DNA of 64,000 bases from Aphanothece sacrum FPU1. Its GTDB lineage: Bacteria; Cyanobacteriota; Cyanobacteriia; Cyanobacteriales; Microcystaceae. This document shows, piece after piece, positions 1 through 9,261 of the stretch; position 1 is the first letter of the stretch; each line of letters begins with the position of its first letter. Below the pieces are notes generated by a model that was not told the origin of the DNA, did not search any database, and saw only the letters and a list, made by a program, of their open reading frames with translations. Both the position numbers and the translations under genes were made by a program. Where the stretch lies: the NCBI RefSeq assembly GCF_003864295.1, contig NZ_BDQK01000016.1, positions 248,001 to 312,000 of the forward strand, read 5' to 3'.

Positions 1-766
1 AAACAATGCCAATTCTAGGGTCTATAATGGTATCTAAAGCTTGTTGATAAGCGGTTGAATTTTTTAAATTTAAGTCAGGAACTTGTACATTATTGATCGC
101 TTCTTTTAACACAATTGGATCGTTAGCAAATAACACCATGTTATTAACAAATGCACTCGCTGACAGAGGAGTTTTAGAATTAATTTCACGAGAACGTTGA
201 TAAATTAAATTAATGCCTTTGTAAGCTTCAAAAACCAAATCAGAAGTTCCCGCGATCGCGTCTTTAGAATAGGAAGTTTGGAGAAATTCTTTAGCTAACT
301 GTTGATCTTTTGTGGAAACTGCTAATAAATAACCAGCATTAATACCATTATCTCGATTATGATCAAAATCAAGAGAAGTAACAGCTAGAGTAATTTCTTC
401 TCCTAACCAAGGTTGAATTTGAGTGGAATAGTCTAAACCTGTTTTAGCGAGTAAAGTTTCTTCTATCTGACGAATTTCTCGACGCGATCGCCGTCTATTT
501 TGAGGCAAGGCGATCAAACGAGCAAAGCTTTCTAAGCGATCAGGATTGGTTAGTAATGATACCATAACTGGGGCTTGTTTAGGAACAAAAACTGCTGCCA
601 CAGGATTTTTTGTTACCCCACCCTCTAACAAATTGAGGGGACTTTGGGCTAAGATCGAATAGAGACTACCACCAGCGAGGGATAGGAAAAGGACAGCAGT
701 TATAGCGAGGGTGATCAAGAAAGGACGAAACTTCACAGTAATTTTTCTGGGGTGATCGACTACCAT
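1..766 (-). CDS. DUF3352 domain-containing protein (3' end beyond window)
   Basis: Reading the minus strand from the ATG at 764-766 gives an open frame with no stop to the window edge, so about 255 N-terminal residues are present and the C-terminus is missing. It begins MVVDHPRKITVKFRPF, followed by one hydrophobic segment (about residues 18-40), which looks like a signal anchor, then a soluble domain with 'VTKNPVAAVFVPKQAP' and 'MVSLLTNPDRL'. This layout matches the cyanobacterial DUF3352 family (about 550 residues, function unknown, probably exported). The family assignment is from memory of its conserved N-terminal pattern. It is divergently oriented from the rhodanese gene, with 87 bp between the two starts that must hold both promoters. 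Confidence 0.7.
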   Translation of the reverse strand, partial: MVVDHPRKITVKFRPFLITLAITAVLFLSLAGGSLYSILAQSPLNLLEGGVTKNPVAAVFVPKQAPVMVSLLTNPDRLESFARLIALPQNRRRSRREIRQIEETLLAKTGLDYSTQIQPWLGEEITLAVTSLDFDHNRDNGINAGYLLAVSTKDQQLAKEFLQTSYSKDAIAGTSDLVFEAYKGINLIYQRSREINSKTPLSASAFVNNMVLFANDPIVLKEAINNVQVPDLNLKNSTAYQQALDTIIDPRIGIV

Positions 767-853
767 TATTGATTGTAATCTGCTTTGATAATTAAAACCG
801 TATTAATCGTTTAAGCTGTTAAGTTAGATAACAATATTCTTTTTTTTACCATT

Positions 854-1204
854 ATGTCTCCATATCCACCCCTTTCTCAGATTACAGTTGAAGAATTAGC
901 TAAAAAATTAACACAAAGAGATCATGAGTTACAATTGATAGATGTGCGAGAATTTCATGAAGTAGAGATAGCCTATATCCAAGGGTTTGAAATACTTCCC
1001 CTAAGTCAAGCAACCCAATGGTCTGAGGAGATTAACACTCGCTTTAACCCTGAGATAGAAACTTTAGTAATCTGTCATCATGGAATGCGATCGGCCCAGA
1101 TGTGTTATTGGTTACTGAATAAGGGCTTCACTAATGTTAAAAATGTCTTGGGTGGTATTGATGCTTATTCCCTGAAAGTTGATCCGAGTATCCCTCAATA
1201 CTAA
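854..1204 (+). CDS. Rhodanese-like domain protein
   Basis: A 116-residue single-domain rhodanese. The active-site loop CHHGMRS begins at Cys74, the cysteine that carries the persulfide in this family, and the upstream signature LIDVREFHEVEIAYIQG (residues 28-44) is the usual CH2A-type motif. There is no signal peptide, so it is probably cytoplasmic. Stand-alone rhodaneses move sulfane sulfur to acceptors such as thiols or cyanide, but the physiological acceptor cannot be read from the sequence. It stands alone between a divergent DUF3352 gene and hrcA (152 bp downstream), so probably a monocistron. Confidence 0.9.
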   Translation: MSPYPPLSQITVEELAKKLTQRDHELQLIDVREFHEVEIAYIQGFEILPLSQATQWSEEINTRFNPEIETLVICHHGMRSAQMCYWLLNKGFTNVKNVLGGIDAYSLKVDPSIPQY

Positions 1205-1356
1205 TTATCGGCAACTGAGGGCAAGAACTCAAATCTTCTGCTGTATTTTTTAAGAATCTTGGTTCAACCTGTCTATTTTCTCCCAAGAGGCGTTATACTG
1301 TCAGGAAAAATTGACTTAAGATTTTGTTTTTTTAATACAATTAGCCAATTTATCTA

Positions 1357-2442
1357 ATGATGACTGTTGCAACCTCTTTAACTAAACGGTATCAAAATAT
1401 TTTACGAGCAACTATTCAACATTATATTGCCACGGCCGAACCTGTTGGGTCAAGAACCTTGGTAGAAGAATATAATTTTAGTGTTAGTTCAGCGACTATT
1501 CGTCAAGCATTAGGAAAATTAGAAAAAGATGGGTTATTATATCAACCTCATACCTCTGCGGGAAGAATTCCTTCTGACTGTGGTTATCGAATTTATGTTG
1601 ATAGTTTGATGACACCAGATAATAAAATTGGTCAAAAGATAGAACAACGTTTAACTAAGGAATTAAGACGAGAAACCTATAGTTTTGAGAGTTTGTTACA
1701 GAGGGCCACTCAAATTTTAGCTAATTTAAGTGGTTATATTGCCCTAATTACTCTGCCTCAAACTTCTACTAATCAATTACGTCATCTGCAATTAGTTGAA
1801 GTTTCTTCAACACAAGTTATGTTAGTTATTGTGACTGAAAATTATCAAACTCAGTCAATTTTAATTGATCTTCCTGCTTCTAATTGTCAAAATGAGTCAA
1901 ACAATGAAGATAATTTAACGGAAGAATTACATATTTTATCTAATTTTTTAAATGCTCAACTAAAAGGCAAATGTATATCAGATTTTGCTACTTTAAATTG
2001 GCGAGAAATTGATCAAAATTTTGCTTGTTATAGAGATTTTTTAAAACAATTATTACAACAATTACATTACTCTTTAAAATCATCAATTTCTACTCCGATA
2101 ATGGTTCATGGTGTGTCAGAAGTCCTCAGACAACCAGAATTTTCTCAATTACAACAGGTGCAAATGTTGTTACATTTATTAGAAGAAGAACAAGATCAAT
2201 TATTACCGTTAATTTTTGAAACATTTGAACATCAACCATTAAATAGACGGGTTAGTATTAAAATAGGCTCAGAAAATCCTTTAGAATCTATGCGTCCCTG
2301 CACTTTAATTTCGGCTATTTATCGACAGGGTGATATTCCCGTAGGAAGTGTAGGAATTATTGGGCCAACACGAATGTTATATGAGAATACTATCTCCTTA
2401 GTTGAATCCACTGCCGATTATTTATCAGAAACGTTACGTTAA
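1357..2442 (+). CDS. hrcA: Heat-inducible transcription repressor HrcA
   Basis: A 361-residue HrcA. Residues 8-80 form the winged-helix DNA-binding domain (RYQNILRATIQHYIATAEPVG, then SVSSATIRQALGKLEKDGLL and the 'HTSAGRIPSDCGYRIYVD' signature). The C-terminal GAF-like part ends with the typical 'GDIPVGSVGIIGPTRMLYE'. HrcA represses groESL and related chaperone genes by binding CIRCE operators (TTAGCACTC-N9-GAGTGCTAA), with GroEL assisting its folding. I see no CIRCE upstream of hrcA itself, and no groEL lies in the window, so it acts in trans here. Two ATGs stand in tandem at 1357 and 1360; either may be used. The stop codon runs straight into a heptamer tandem repeat. Confidence 0.95.
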   Translation: MMTVATSLTKRYQNILRATIQHYIATAEPVGSRTLVEEYNFSVSSATIRQALGKLEKDGLLYQPHTSAGRIPSDCGYRIYVDSLMTPDNKIGQKIEQRLTKELRRETYSFESLLQRATQILANLSGYIALITLPQTSTNQLRHLQLVEVSSTQVMLVIVTENYQTQSILIDLPASNCQNESNNEDNLTEELHILSNFLNAQLKGKCISDFATLNWREIDQNFACYRDFLKQLLQQLHYSLKSSISTPIMVHGVSEVLRQPEFSQLQQVQMLLHLLEEEQDQLLPLIFETFEHQPLNRRVSIKIGSENPLESMRPCTLISAIYRQGDIPVGSVGIIGPTRMLYENTISLVESTADYLSETLR

Positions 2443-2487
2443 ATTATGAATTATGAATTATGAATTATGAATTATGAATTATGAATT
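2442..2487. repeat. Heptanucleotide tandem repeat (AATTATG)n
   Basis: About 6.6 perfect head-to-tail copies of AATTATG begin at the hrcA stop codon. This is the short tandemly repeated repetitive (STRR) type known from many cyanobacteria. A weaker inverse tract of TAATTTA units occurs at about 2655-2675. Confidence 0.9.
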
Positions 2488-2585
2488 AAGTAAGTACACA
2501 AGATTAATTACCCAAAATTTGTAGTAGGGGCGGGTTTTTTACATAAATCAATGATTCTCACCAAATAAATAAACCTGCCCCTACC
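2488..2585. repeat. Dispersed GGGCGGGTTT inverted repeat, copy 1
   Basis: The segment starts AAGTAAGTACACAAGATT, continues GTAGGGGCGGGTTTTTTAC and ends with the reverse complement AAACCTGCCCCTAC, so it can fold into an imperfect hairpin. Relatives occur at 12836-12946, 17484-17560, 46925-47075, 53173-53296 and 61502-61657, all in spacers or at gene ends. Confidence 0.8.
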
Positions 2586-2685
2586 GTTGTCTCTGTTAAA
2601 CTTTATCTAGGTATTAAAACGAAAAATGAACCGATTAAAAAAAGTCAATAAAATTCTAATTTATAATTTATAATTTATTTAAAGG

Positions 2686-2979
2686 TTATAACCAGGTGGA
2701 AACTGAGCGTAAAGTATCAGGAATAGGAGTATCTAGAGGGAATTCTAAAATTGTTTCTGAATAGCCTAAATAACCCGACTCAGAAAAGGAGAGAAGCATT
2801 CGAGATAAAGCAACCCAAACAGGTTGATCAAATTCCCAATTACATTCTTTTCTAGTATAACAGGCAATAGATTTCAATGCCCAAAAATAACCATTGCGAA
2901 CAATAGATCCACCTTTTTTATAAGGGGGTAAATCTTCTTTGTCAATTACCAAAATTTCATCTTTTAAATAAGCTCTCAT
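2686..2979 (-). CDS. Conserved hypothetical protein, 97 aa
   Basis: A small soluble protein starting MRAYLKDEILVIDKEDLPPY with an ATG at 2977-2979 and ending RSVSTWL. It has no signal peptide or membrane segment. Coding-like composition and a clean start support a real gene, but I do not recognise the family. It lies alone between a repeat-rich spacer and the thioredoxin-aminotransferase operon, on the same strand as the latter but about 100 bp beyond its end. Confidence 0.55.
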   Translation of the reverse strand: MRAYLKDEILVIDKEDLPPYKKGGSIVRNGYFWALKSIACYTRKECNWEFDQPVWVALSRMLLSFSESGYLGYSETILEFPLDTPIPDTLRSVSTWL

Positions 2980-3083
2980 AACTTATAATAACTATATCTT
3001 TTTCTTTTTCTATTAAATCACAAAAAATAAAACCATAGAAATATTGTTAAAAATGAATAATAAGTCAATATATAGGATAATTT

Positions 3084-4250
3084 TTATAAAAATTGAGCAA
3101 TTTTTTCTACTGCTAATTCTAAAATTGGTGGCTCATGAACTAAAGCAAATCTAACATAACCCTCACCCTGTTGACCAAACCCCGCACCAGGAGATACAGC
3201 TACTCCTGTTTGAGCAACTAACTCAGTACAAAATTCAATAGATCGTCTTTCCCAAGGTTTAGGTAACTTAGCCCAAACATACATTGTTGCTTGAGGATAA
3301 TCAACTGGCCAACCCCTATTATTTAACGCTTTAATAAAAGTATCCCGTCGCTTTTGAAACCTTGCTACAGTCTCTTTAACCGTCTCTTGAGAACCTTGCA
3401 AGGCAGCGATCGCCCCATTTAAAATGCCTCGATATTGATTAAAATCAACGACGGCTTTAACTTGTCTAAGTGCCTTAATAATTTCAGCATTACCGATAGC
3501 ATAACCAATACGAAACCCTCCCATATTATAAGATTTCGAGAAGCTAAATAATTCAATAGATAAAGACTTATCTCGATCTGCTTGAAAAATAGACGGAGGT
3601 GAAGCAATACCATCAAAAACAATATCCGCATAAGGAAAATCATGGACTAAAATTAACCCATGTTTCTCACAAAAAACAACAGCTTCCTCAAAAAAAGATA
3701 AAGGGGCGATCGCGGTTGTTGGGTTGTGGGGATAACTCAAGAGCATTAAACGAGCTTTAGCCAATACCGAAGACGGAATATCAGGGAAAATAGGCAAAAA
3801 TTGATTCTCGGACCGTAAGGGCATAGGATAAATTTGTCCCCCGGCTAAATAGACACCCCCCGCATGAGAAGGATAACCCGGATCGAGTAATAAAGCATAA
3901 TCTCCCGGATTAAGGAACGCTAGGGGCAAATGAGCCGTCCCTTCTTGAGAACCGATCAACGGTAACACCTCCGTCTGAGGATTAACCGGAATACCGAAAC
4001 GTTGAGTATACCAATGAGCCACCGCTTCCCGGAAATCATGAGTCCCATGATAGAGTAAATAACCGTGAGTCGTTGGGTCATGTAACGACTGCTCAATAGT
4101 AGCGATCGCCACCGCCGAGGCCTGAAGATCGGACGATCCCAAGGATAAATCTAGGATAGTTTTCCCAGAGGCGATCGCTTGAGACTTAGACCGATCCATA
4201 TCGGCAAAAACATTAGTTTGCAGGGCTTGTAGGCGGTTGGCAAAACGCAT
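3084..4250 (-). CDS. PLP-dependent class I/II aminotransferase
   Basis: A 388-residue fold-type I aminotransferase. Visible active-site landmarks are the PLP lysine Lys239 in SFSKSYNMGGFRIGY, the cofactor residues Asn176 in SYPHNPTTA and Asp204/Tyr207 in HDFPYAD, and a substrate-carboxylate arginine near the C-terminus (GYVRFALV). It is closest in pattern to the LL-diaminopimelate/aspartate aminotransferase group, often annotated as succinyldiaminopimelate transaminase-like; the exact substrate cannot be decided from motifs. The start lies only 7 bp after the thioredoxin stop, so the two genes are probably co-transcribed. Confidence 0.85.
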   Translation of the reverse strand: MRFANRLQALQTNVFADMDRSKSQAIASGKTILDLSLGSSDLQASAVAIATIEQSLHDPTTHGYLLYHGTHDFREAVAHWYTQRFGIPVNPQTEVLPLIGSQEGTAHLPLAFLNPGDYALLLDPGYPSHAGGVYLAGGQIYPMPLRSENQFLPIFPDIPSSVLAKARLMLLSYPHNPTTAIAPLSFFEEAVVFCEKHGLILVHDFPYADIVFDGIASPPSIFQADRDKSLSIELFSFSKSYNMGGFRIGYAIGNAEIIKALRQVKAVVDFNQYRGILNGAIAALQGSQETVKETVARFQKRRDTFIKALNNRGWPVDYPQATMYVWAKLPKPWERRSIEFCTELVAQTGVAVSPGAGFGQQGEGYVRFALVHEPPILELAVEKIAQFL

Positions 4251-4257
4251 AGTTCAT

Positions 4258-4590
4258 TTAATCGTGGGTCAGATGAGGATCAAGCATTGATTGAAGTTGT
4301 TGTTTACCGATCGCCCCTTCATAAGAAACTAAAAGTTCTTGTCCCTTAAAGAGTCTAATAGCGGGAACCCCTTCTACTTGGCATTTTGAACGAGCATTAG
4401 GGTTAGGATCAACCGCTAATTTCACCACCTTGAGGCGATCGCCATACATTTCCGCAAGGGCCTTGACGGAAGGAGAAACCAGACGACAGGGGCCACACCA
4501 GTCTGCCCAAAAATACACTAATACAGGGACATCGGAGTTAAAGACTTCTGTTTCAAAGTTAGGATCAGTAATTTCGAGAACACTACTCAT
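4258..4590 (-). CDS. trxA: Thioredoxin
   Basis: A 110-residue thioredoxin with the intact redox site W31-C-G-P-C35 and the cis-proline segment VEGVPAIRLF. It has no signal peptide, so it is a cytosolic (stroma-type) thiol reductant of target enzymes. It is the first gene of a likely two-gene operon with the aminotransferase. The symbol trxA is used for the canonical fold; the precise cyanobacterial subtype (m, x, y) is not resolved here. Confidence 0.85.
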   Translation of the reverse strand: MSSVLEITDPNFETEVFNSDVPVLVYFWADWCGPCRLVSPSVKALAEMYGDRLKVVKLAVDPNPNARSKCQVEGVPAIRLFKGQELLVSYEGAIGKQQLQSMLDPHLTHD

Positions 4591-4650
4591 TTTGATAATT
4601 GATAAATTCGAGGTAATTATCTATTGTCGATTTTTGAACGTTGATGAATA

Positions 4651-5436
4651 TTAGAGATTATCGAGTTGTTTGCGTAACTGTTCTAATTCATCATCAACCA
4701 CTGAATCTTTAGAAGTCCCTTGTGGGGGTAAAGACTTTTGATCCATAGAAGAACCTGAGATTTGTTGACCAGTCCCAGAACCCGAAAACTGAGCTTTGAG
4801 CATAGCTAATTCGTCTTCTACATCACTTCCTGATTCTAAAGCAGCCCATTGATTTTCCACCCCAGTTCCGGCCAATTCTCCCATAGCTTGAGAACGAGCT
4901 TCCATGTCTAAGACCTTGTTTTCCATGCGTTCAAAAGCGGCCATAGAACTGCCCACATCCATGTTGCCCAAAGTTTTGTTGACTTCTTCGGTTGCTTTAG
5001 CTGCTTTTGCTCTAGCGATGAGCATATTTTTCTTAGTTTTAGCTTCAGAAATTTTGCTCTCTAAAGCCACTAAATTACGGCGTAGGGTATCAACTTGACT
5101 ATTTTGCATATCGAGTTGTCCTTTCATGGTAGTGGCTGTTTCCGTAAAGGTTTTTTTACGGACTAAGGCCTCTCTGGCCAAAGACTCCTCTCCTTTAGAA
5201 AGAGCTAGTTTAGCCCGTTGTTCCCATTTATTGGATTCAGAGAGATTTTGTTTATATTGTTGTTCAGTGCGGTTACGATCAGCCATAGAACGAGCGACAG
5301 CTTGTTTCAATTGAATCAAGTCCTCATTCATGTCAATGATCGTTTGTTCTAAAACTTTTTCAGGGTCTTCGGCTTTACTAACCAGATCATTAAGGTTAGC
5401 GCGGACAACTCGGCTTAGGCGATCAAATAATCCCAT
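4651..5436 (-). CDS. vipp1: PspA/IM30 family membrane-remodelling protein Vipp1
   Basis: A 261-residue, almost wholly helical protein beginning with the amphipathic helix MGLFDRLSRVVRANLNDLV, followed by the long coiled coil of the PspA/IM30 family. About 40 extra residues at the C-terminus (through 'VVDDELEQLRKQLDNL') form the additional helix that separates Vipp1 from PspA. Vipp1 forms large rings or rods on membranes and is needed for thylakoid biogenesis and repair. The gene stands alone, 61 bp upstream of trxA on the same strand. The minus-strand ATG at 5434-5436 fits the invariant MGLF start. Confidence 0.92.
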   Translation of the reverse strand: MGLFDRLSRVVRANLNDLVSKAEDPEKVLEQTIIDMNEDLIQLKQAVARSMADRNRTEQQYKQNLSESNKWEQRAKLALSKGEESLAREALVRKKTFTETATTMKGQLDMQNSQVDTLRRNLVALESKISEAKTKKNMLIARAKAAKATEEVNKTLGNMDVGSSMAAFERMENKVLDMEARSQAMGELAGTGVENQWAALESGSDVEDELAMLKAQFSGSGTGQQISGSSMDQKSLPPQGTSKDSVVDDELEQLRKQLDNL

Positions 5437-5550
5437 GATTCTATATTATCCTCTCAGGGTTTACAGGGTGGAGTCAAAGTTTAAAATATTGATTGCTTTT
5501 TCTAGTTTGGCATATCACAGGTCAAGAATTGCTGTAGTTAGGGTAGTTTC

Positions 5551-5582
5551 GTAGGTTGGGTTGAGGAACGAAACCCAACAGA
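5551..5582. repeat. Dispersed GTTGGGTTTCGTTCCTCAACCCAAC palindrome family member
   Basis: The segment reads GGTTGGGTTGAGGAACGAAACCCAAC. GTTGGGTT and its complement AACCCAAC flank a short centre, so it can form a hairpin. Other members lie near 8024, 8661, 9267, 46565 and 48039. Confidence 0.8.
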
Positions 5583-5707
5583 CAGATTTTTTTTGTGAGG
5601 TAAGGGCGAGTTTATTTAATATATTGCTTAAAATCCCGTTTCCTAGGCTCTCCATCTATAATCAAATAAAATGTAGCGATAGCTACGTTTTACCTCCCTG
5701 GTGAAGA

Positions 5708-7025
<1,318 letters not shown>

Positions 7026-7178
7026 TTTAAGCAGGTAGATTTTTTATTGACTCTGGATGTAAATAAACAATATCCACTACATAAGTATTTTTGCTAATGT
7101 AGCCTATCAGATCGGCGATCGCACTATTAATTATGTAGGGTGGAAAAGCGTGCGCGTAATCCACCATGAAATCAATAA

Positions 7179-7219
7179 GCGTAACTCCTAGGTGCGTTAC
7201 ACGCACCTAGGAGTTACGC
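7179..7219. repeat. Perfect 41-bp palindrome (19-bp arms, 3-nt loop)
   Basis: GCGTAACTCCTAGGTGCGT, then TAC, then the exact reverse complement. It contains the GTGCGTTACACGCAC core found again near 8579. It may act as a terminator hairpin downstream of frmA (190 bp away) or be a small mobile palindrome. Confidence 0.85.
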
Positions 7220-7373
7220 ATTGACAGAATCCTATAAATGTGTATCTAGGTAGAACGGTATAAAATAATACAAAAAACTACCGTGAATGAATATCACTGG
7301 CGATCGTTCAATGGTTCAAACAATTGAAAAATCGTAGCTAGATTATAGTAATAATGTACGATTCGTAACTCCT

Positions 7374-7409
7374 AGCACGTTTTCGCACCCTACAAGATCA
7401 GCGATCGCA
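7374..7409. repeat. Module-end repeat, copy 1 (3' of toxin/immunity pair)
   Basis: On the minus strand, immediately after the stop codon TAG, the sequence reads GTGCGATCGCTGATCTTGTAGGG. Related segments follow the hicA, 71-aa partner and brnA genes. Confidence 0.75.
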
Positions 7410-7652
7410 CTATAGTGCGGGTTCACCAAATTCAGGAAGGGCTACTTTAACTTCTGTCGAGTTGTAACCAAAGGCTTCAACTTGAGATTTAATAAGTTCA
7501 AGGGAATCATAATAAGCAAGACTTATTCCTTTATAGAAGGAGGAATCTTCACCTTTAATGTTAGCTTCTTTAATCTGTTGTAGTGACTCGTTGTACTTTT
7601 CTTTGAGAAGAAGTACATGATCTTTAATAAAATTAACTGATTCTGGATTCAT
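7410..7652 (-). CDS. Putative immunity protein for the adjacent toxin tip
   Basis: An 80-residue acidic, helical protein (MNPESVNFIKDHVLLLKEKY..., with SFYKGISLAYYDSLELIKSQ in the middle) and no signal peptide. Its ATG overlaps the stop codon of the upstream toxin-like gene by 4 bp (ATGA), so the two are translationally coupled. The immunity role is inferred from this gene order (toxin tip then small acidic protein), typical for polymorphic toxin systems; I do not identify a named immunity family. The last residues (GEPAL) are followed directly by a dispersed repeat. Confidence 0.5.
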   Translation of the reverse strand: MNPESVNFIKDHVLLLKEKYNESLQQIKEANIKGEDSSFYKGISLAYYDSLELIKSQVEAFGYNSTEVKVALPEFGEPAL

Positions 7653-7936
7653 TGTCCTCTTTCCTTAAGTATTCCTTCAAGTATGGTTTTCTGCTCTATT
7701 TGTCGCTTGATATCGCTTTGCCATTTTTGAGGAAGGGCTTTTTGTTGTCTGGGATCAAGATTATTAAAGTTAGATATATATTTTTGAGGGTTTCTAATTT
7801 TATCTTCATGTTCTGAAATTTGCTTATTTATAGAGTCAATACCCTTTTGAATTTCAGTGTTTGACCTTGTGGTATATTCGTTATAGAAGCCAGAGTGTTT
7901 ACCTCCTTGTTGAGCAATATTATATGCTTCATTCAC
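7649..7936 (-). CDS. Orphan C-terminal toxin domain of a polymorphic toxin
   Basis: A 95-residue open frame, GTG start at 7934-7936, rich in the pattern GGKHSGFYNEY, EIQKGIDSINKQISEHEDKI, NPQKYI and LDPRQQKAL..WQSDIKRQ. I recognise this from the extreme C-termini of large polymorphic/RHS-type toxins, where it follows variable N-terminal carriers; the biochemical activity is not known to me. The frame stays open for about 10 codons upstream of the GTG, to a TAG, without an ATG or clear ribosome site. This suggests a fragment cut from a larger protein. It could be a decayed module or a stand-alone toxin expressed from a new promoter. Confidence 0.5.
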   Translation of the reverse strand: MNEAYNIAQQGGKHSGFYNEYTTRSNTEIQKGIDSINKQISEHEDKIRNPQKYISNFNNLDPRQQKALPQKWQSDIKRQIEQKTILEGILKERGQ

Positions 7937-8023
7937 TATTTTATCCTTAGTTATATCTGAGCTTCTCTAATACAACTATTATAACTATAATACGAGATCG
8001 CCTATGTATTAGGTTATTATCGT

Positions 8024-8091
8024 TGGGTTTCGTTCCTCAACCCAAGCTAAATTCGTCGGCGTTGCATCCGCACTCGCAAAGCGAGACCGCA
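8024..8091. repeat. Module-end repeat, copy 2 (3' of hicA)
   Basis: On the minus strand the hicA stop TAG is followed by TGCGGTCTCGCTTTGCGAG and, about 45 bp on, by the hairpin TTGGGTTGAGGAACGAAACC, the same family as at 5551 and 9267. Confidence 0.7.
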
Positions 8092-8307
8092 CTACAGATC
8101 TTTAGGTTGCAAACCTGTTTTTTTAGCAATACGGGACAGCATCTTGGGGCCTATCTCCTCTCTATCATGAAAGGCAAAAACGAAGTCTGGCCAGTCAGGA
8201 TGGGAAAGAATACAATGAGATCCTTTTGTTTCTCGTTTAATCTTCCAACCAATTTGCAGTAATGCGGCTAATAATTGCTTAGCTTTTGTTGATCTCCATT
8301 GACTCAT
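8092..8307 (-). CDS. hicA: HicA-family toxin (mRNA interferase)
   Basis: A 71-residue HicA/YcfA protein. It has the dsRBD-like layout STKAKQLLAALLQIGWKIKR, then the catalytic-histidine segment ETKGSHCILSHPDW, and ends IAKKTGLQPKDL. HicA toxins cleave mRNA and are neutralised by HicB. Its ATG overlaps the hicB stop by 4 bp (ATGA), so expression is coupled. The antitoxin comes first here, the reverse of the classic E. coli order but common among hicBA loci. Confidence 0.88.
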   Translation of the reverse strand: MSQWRSTKAKQLLAALLQIGWKIKRETKGSHCILSHPDWPDFVFAFHDREEIGPKMLSRIAKKTGLQPKDL

Positions 8308-8513
8308 GCTGGTTGAAAAGATACGTTAATTAACCCTGATGAGACATTCTTACCATTTTCTAGATTATCTGCTAAGATTCGTAATGCTAGTGCTTGAACT
8401 CGTGTTATTGCTTCTTCAACGGTTTGACCATAAACCATGACACCTGGTAAATCTACTACTTCCGCAATCCAGCGTCCGTCTTCTTCTTGTTCAACTTCAA
8501 TTGTATAATTCAT
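8304..8513 (-). CDS. hicB: HicB-family antitoxin
   Basis: A 69-residue protein with the HicB N-terminal partial RNase H-like fold: MNYTIEVEQEEDGRWIAEVVDLPGVMVYG, then TVEEAITRVQALALRIL. It is short and lacks the C-terminal ribbon-helix-helix or HTH DNA-binding domain of longer HicB proteins, so autoregulation would need another factor. It precedes hicA in a two-gene operon. A TATAAT box at 8558-8563 lies 45-50 bp upstream of the ATG. Confidence 0.85.
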   Translation of the reverse strand: MNYTIEVEQEEDGRWIAEVVDLPGVMVYGQTVEEAITRVQALALRILADNLENGKNVSSGLINVSFQPA

Positions 8514-8557
8514 AATATTACTCTTAATAAGCTTTTAATGCCCAGATTTTAACAACA

Positions 8558-8563
8558 ATTATA
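8558..8563 (-). promoter_or_regulatory. Candidate -10 box of hicBA, shared with brnTA
   Basis: On the minus strand the text is TTATAATTGTTGTTAAA. The same 16-nt core TATAATTGTTGTTAAA stands just upstream of brnT (-10 at 9796-9801). No convincing -35 hexamer is seen. Confidence 0.5.
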
Positions 8564-8571
8564 ACCCAATA

Positions 8572-8632
8572 AATTAGGTGCGTTACACGCACGTTTTCGC
8601 ACCCTACAAGATCGGCGATCGCACTTTGATTC
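8572..8632. repeat. GTGCGTTACACGCAC / CCTACAAGATCGGCGATCGC repeat unit
   Basis: The segment reads AGGTGCGTTACACGCACG, TTTTCGCACCCTACAAGATC, GGCGATCGCAC. Its parts recur at 7190-7219, 7375-7405, 9297-9318 and 9813-9825. Confidence 0.7.
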
Positions 8633-8654
8633 AGCAACGCCAGTCACATAATAG

Positions 8655-8711
8655 GGCATTGGTTGGGTTTCGTCCCTCAACCCAACCAACAAGATCGATG
8701 ATCGCACTGCA
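8655..8711. repeat. Module-end repeat, copy 3 (3' of the DUF4258 module)
   Basis: On the minus strand, after the stop TAG of the 71-aa gene, the text reads TGCAGTGCGATCATCGATCT and then the GGTTGGGTTGAGGGACGAAA hairpin. It is a close relative of the copy after brnA. Confidence 0.75.
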
Positions 8712-8927
8712 CTATACTCTAACAGGTGTTAGATGATAAATACAAGCAAATTTAGCAGCCGTTTTCAGGTCATTGTCACCCAGTGCTAAACGAACAGTAT
8801 CCAATTTTTCTGCATCTTCAAGGGATAAATAAGGAGACCATTCATCATCATTATAACTCAGTTCAACTTCAATTTCTGCCATATATTCTCCTTCGTGAAT
8901 GATTTTAGTTTGAGTTTTAGTCTTCAT
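8712..8927 (-). CDS. Putative antitoxin partner of the DUF4258 protein, 71 aa
   Basis: A 71-residue acidic protein: [23 protein letters not shown], then [20 protein letters not shown] and a C-terminal [12 protein letters not shown]. It overlaps the stop of the upstream DUF4258 gene by 4 bp (ATGA). The paired, coupled layout and small size suggest an antitoxin, but I recognise no DNA-binding fold. Function is inferred only from neighbourhood. Confidence 0.55.
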   Translation of the reverse strand: MKTKTQTKIIHEGEYMAEIEVELSYNDDEWSPYLSLEDAEKLDTVRLALGDNDLKTAAKFACIYHLTPVRV

Positions 8928-9247
8928 GATTTTTTCCTCGTAAAATTATTTTCCCAAAGGCTAGGATCTGGTCGATAGGCTGTCACTAAAACCGCAGGAG
9001 ATTCAGCATTTTTAGGAATTCCCCAAACAACGTGAATCGGCTGATTTTCTGCATCTTGTTGTAGTACGAGAACACAAGCTCCTTTGGGATAATCAGGATA
9101 GTCTTCTATGATTTGAGCCTGTGTTATGCTATTGACAATATCTCCGACAAAAATATTGTCGTTAGCCAGTTCATCATAGCCATGTGCTGATATTTTGACT
9201 TCCCTATTTTTAACCAATTTTATAATTTTTGTGAATGTTTGACTCAT
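8924..9247 (-). CDS. DUF4258 domain protein, putative toxin
   Basis: A 107-residue protein with the DUF4258 signature: a basic N-terminus ([20 protein letters not shown]), then [25 protein letters not shown] and [13 protein letters not shown]. The closing 'TAYRPDP.W' motif is characteristic. Members resemble RelE/ParE-type small toxins in size and pairing and commonly sit in TA-like loci, but biochemical activity is not established to my knowledge. It is translationally coupled to the downstream 71-aa gene. Confidence 0.75.
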   Translation of the reverse strand: MSQTFTKIIKLVKNREVKISAHGYDELANDNIFVGDIVNSITQAQIIEDYPDYPKGACVLVLQQDAENQPIHVVWGIPKNAESPAVLVTAYRPDPSLWENNFTRKKS

Positions 9248-9261
9248 AGAATTTAATATTG

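Larger units (their letters stand above)
7026..7409. other. Spacer with palindromic repeats, no gene seen
   Basis: This 384-bp spacer contains short dispersed repeats (GTAGGGTGGAAAAGCGTGCG, TTTTCGCACCCTACAAGATC), HIP1 octamers and the perfect 41-bp palindrome listed separately. I see no coding frame. Confidence 0.7.

Noticed and set aside
1205-1356. CIRCE operator upstream of hrcA
   Set aside because: No TTAGCACTC-N9-GAGTGCTAA or close variant was found on reading the spacer.
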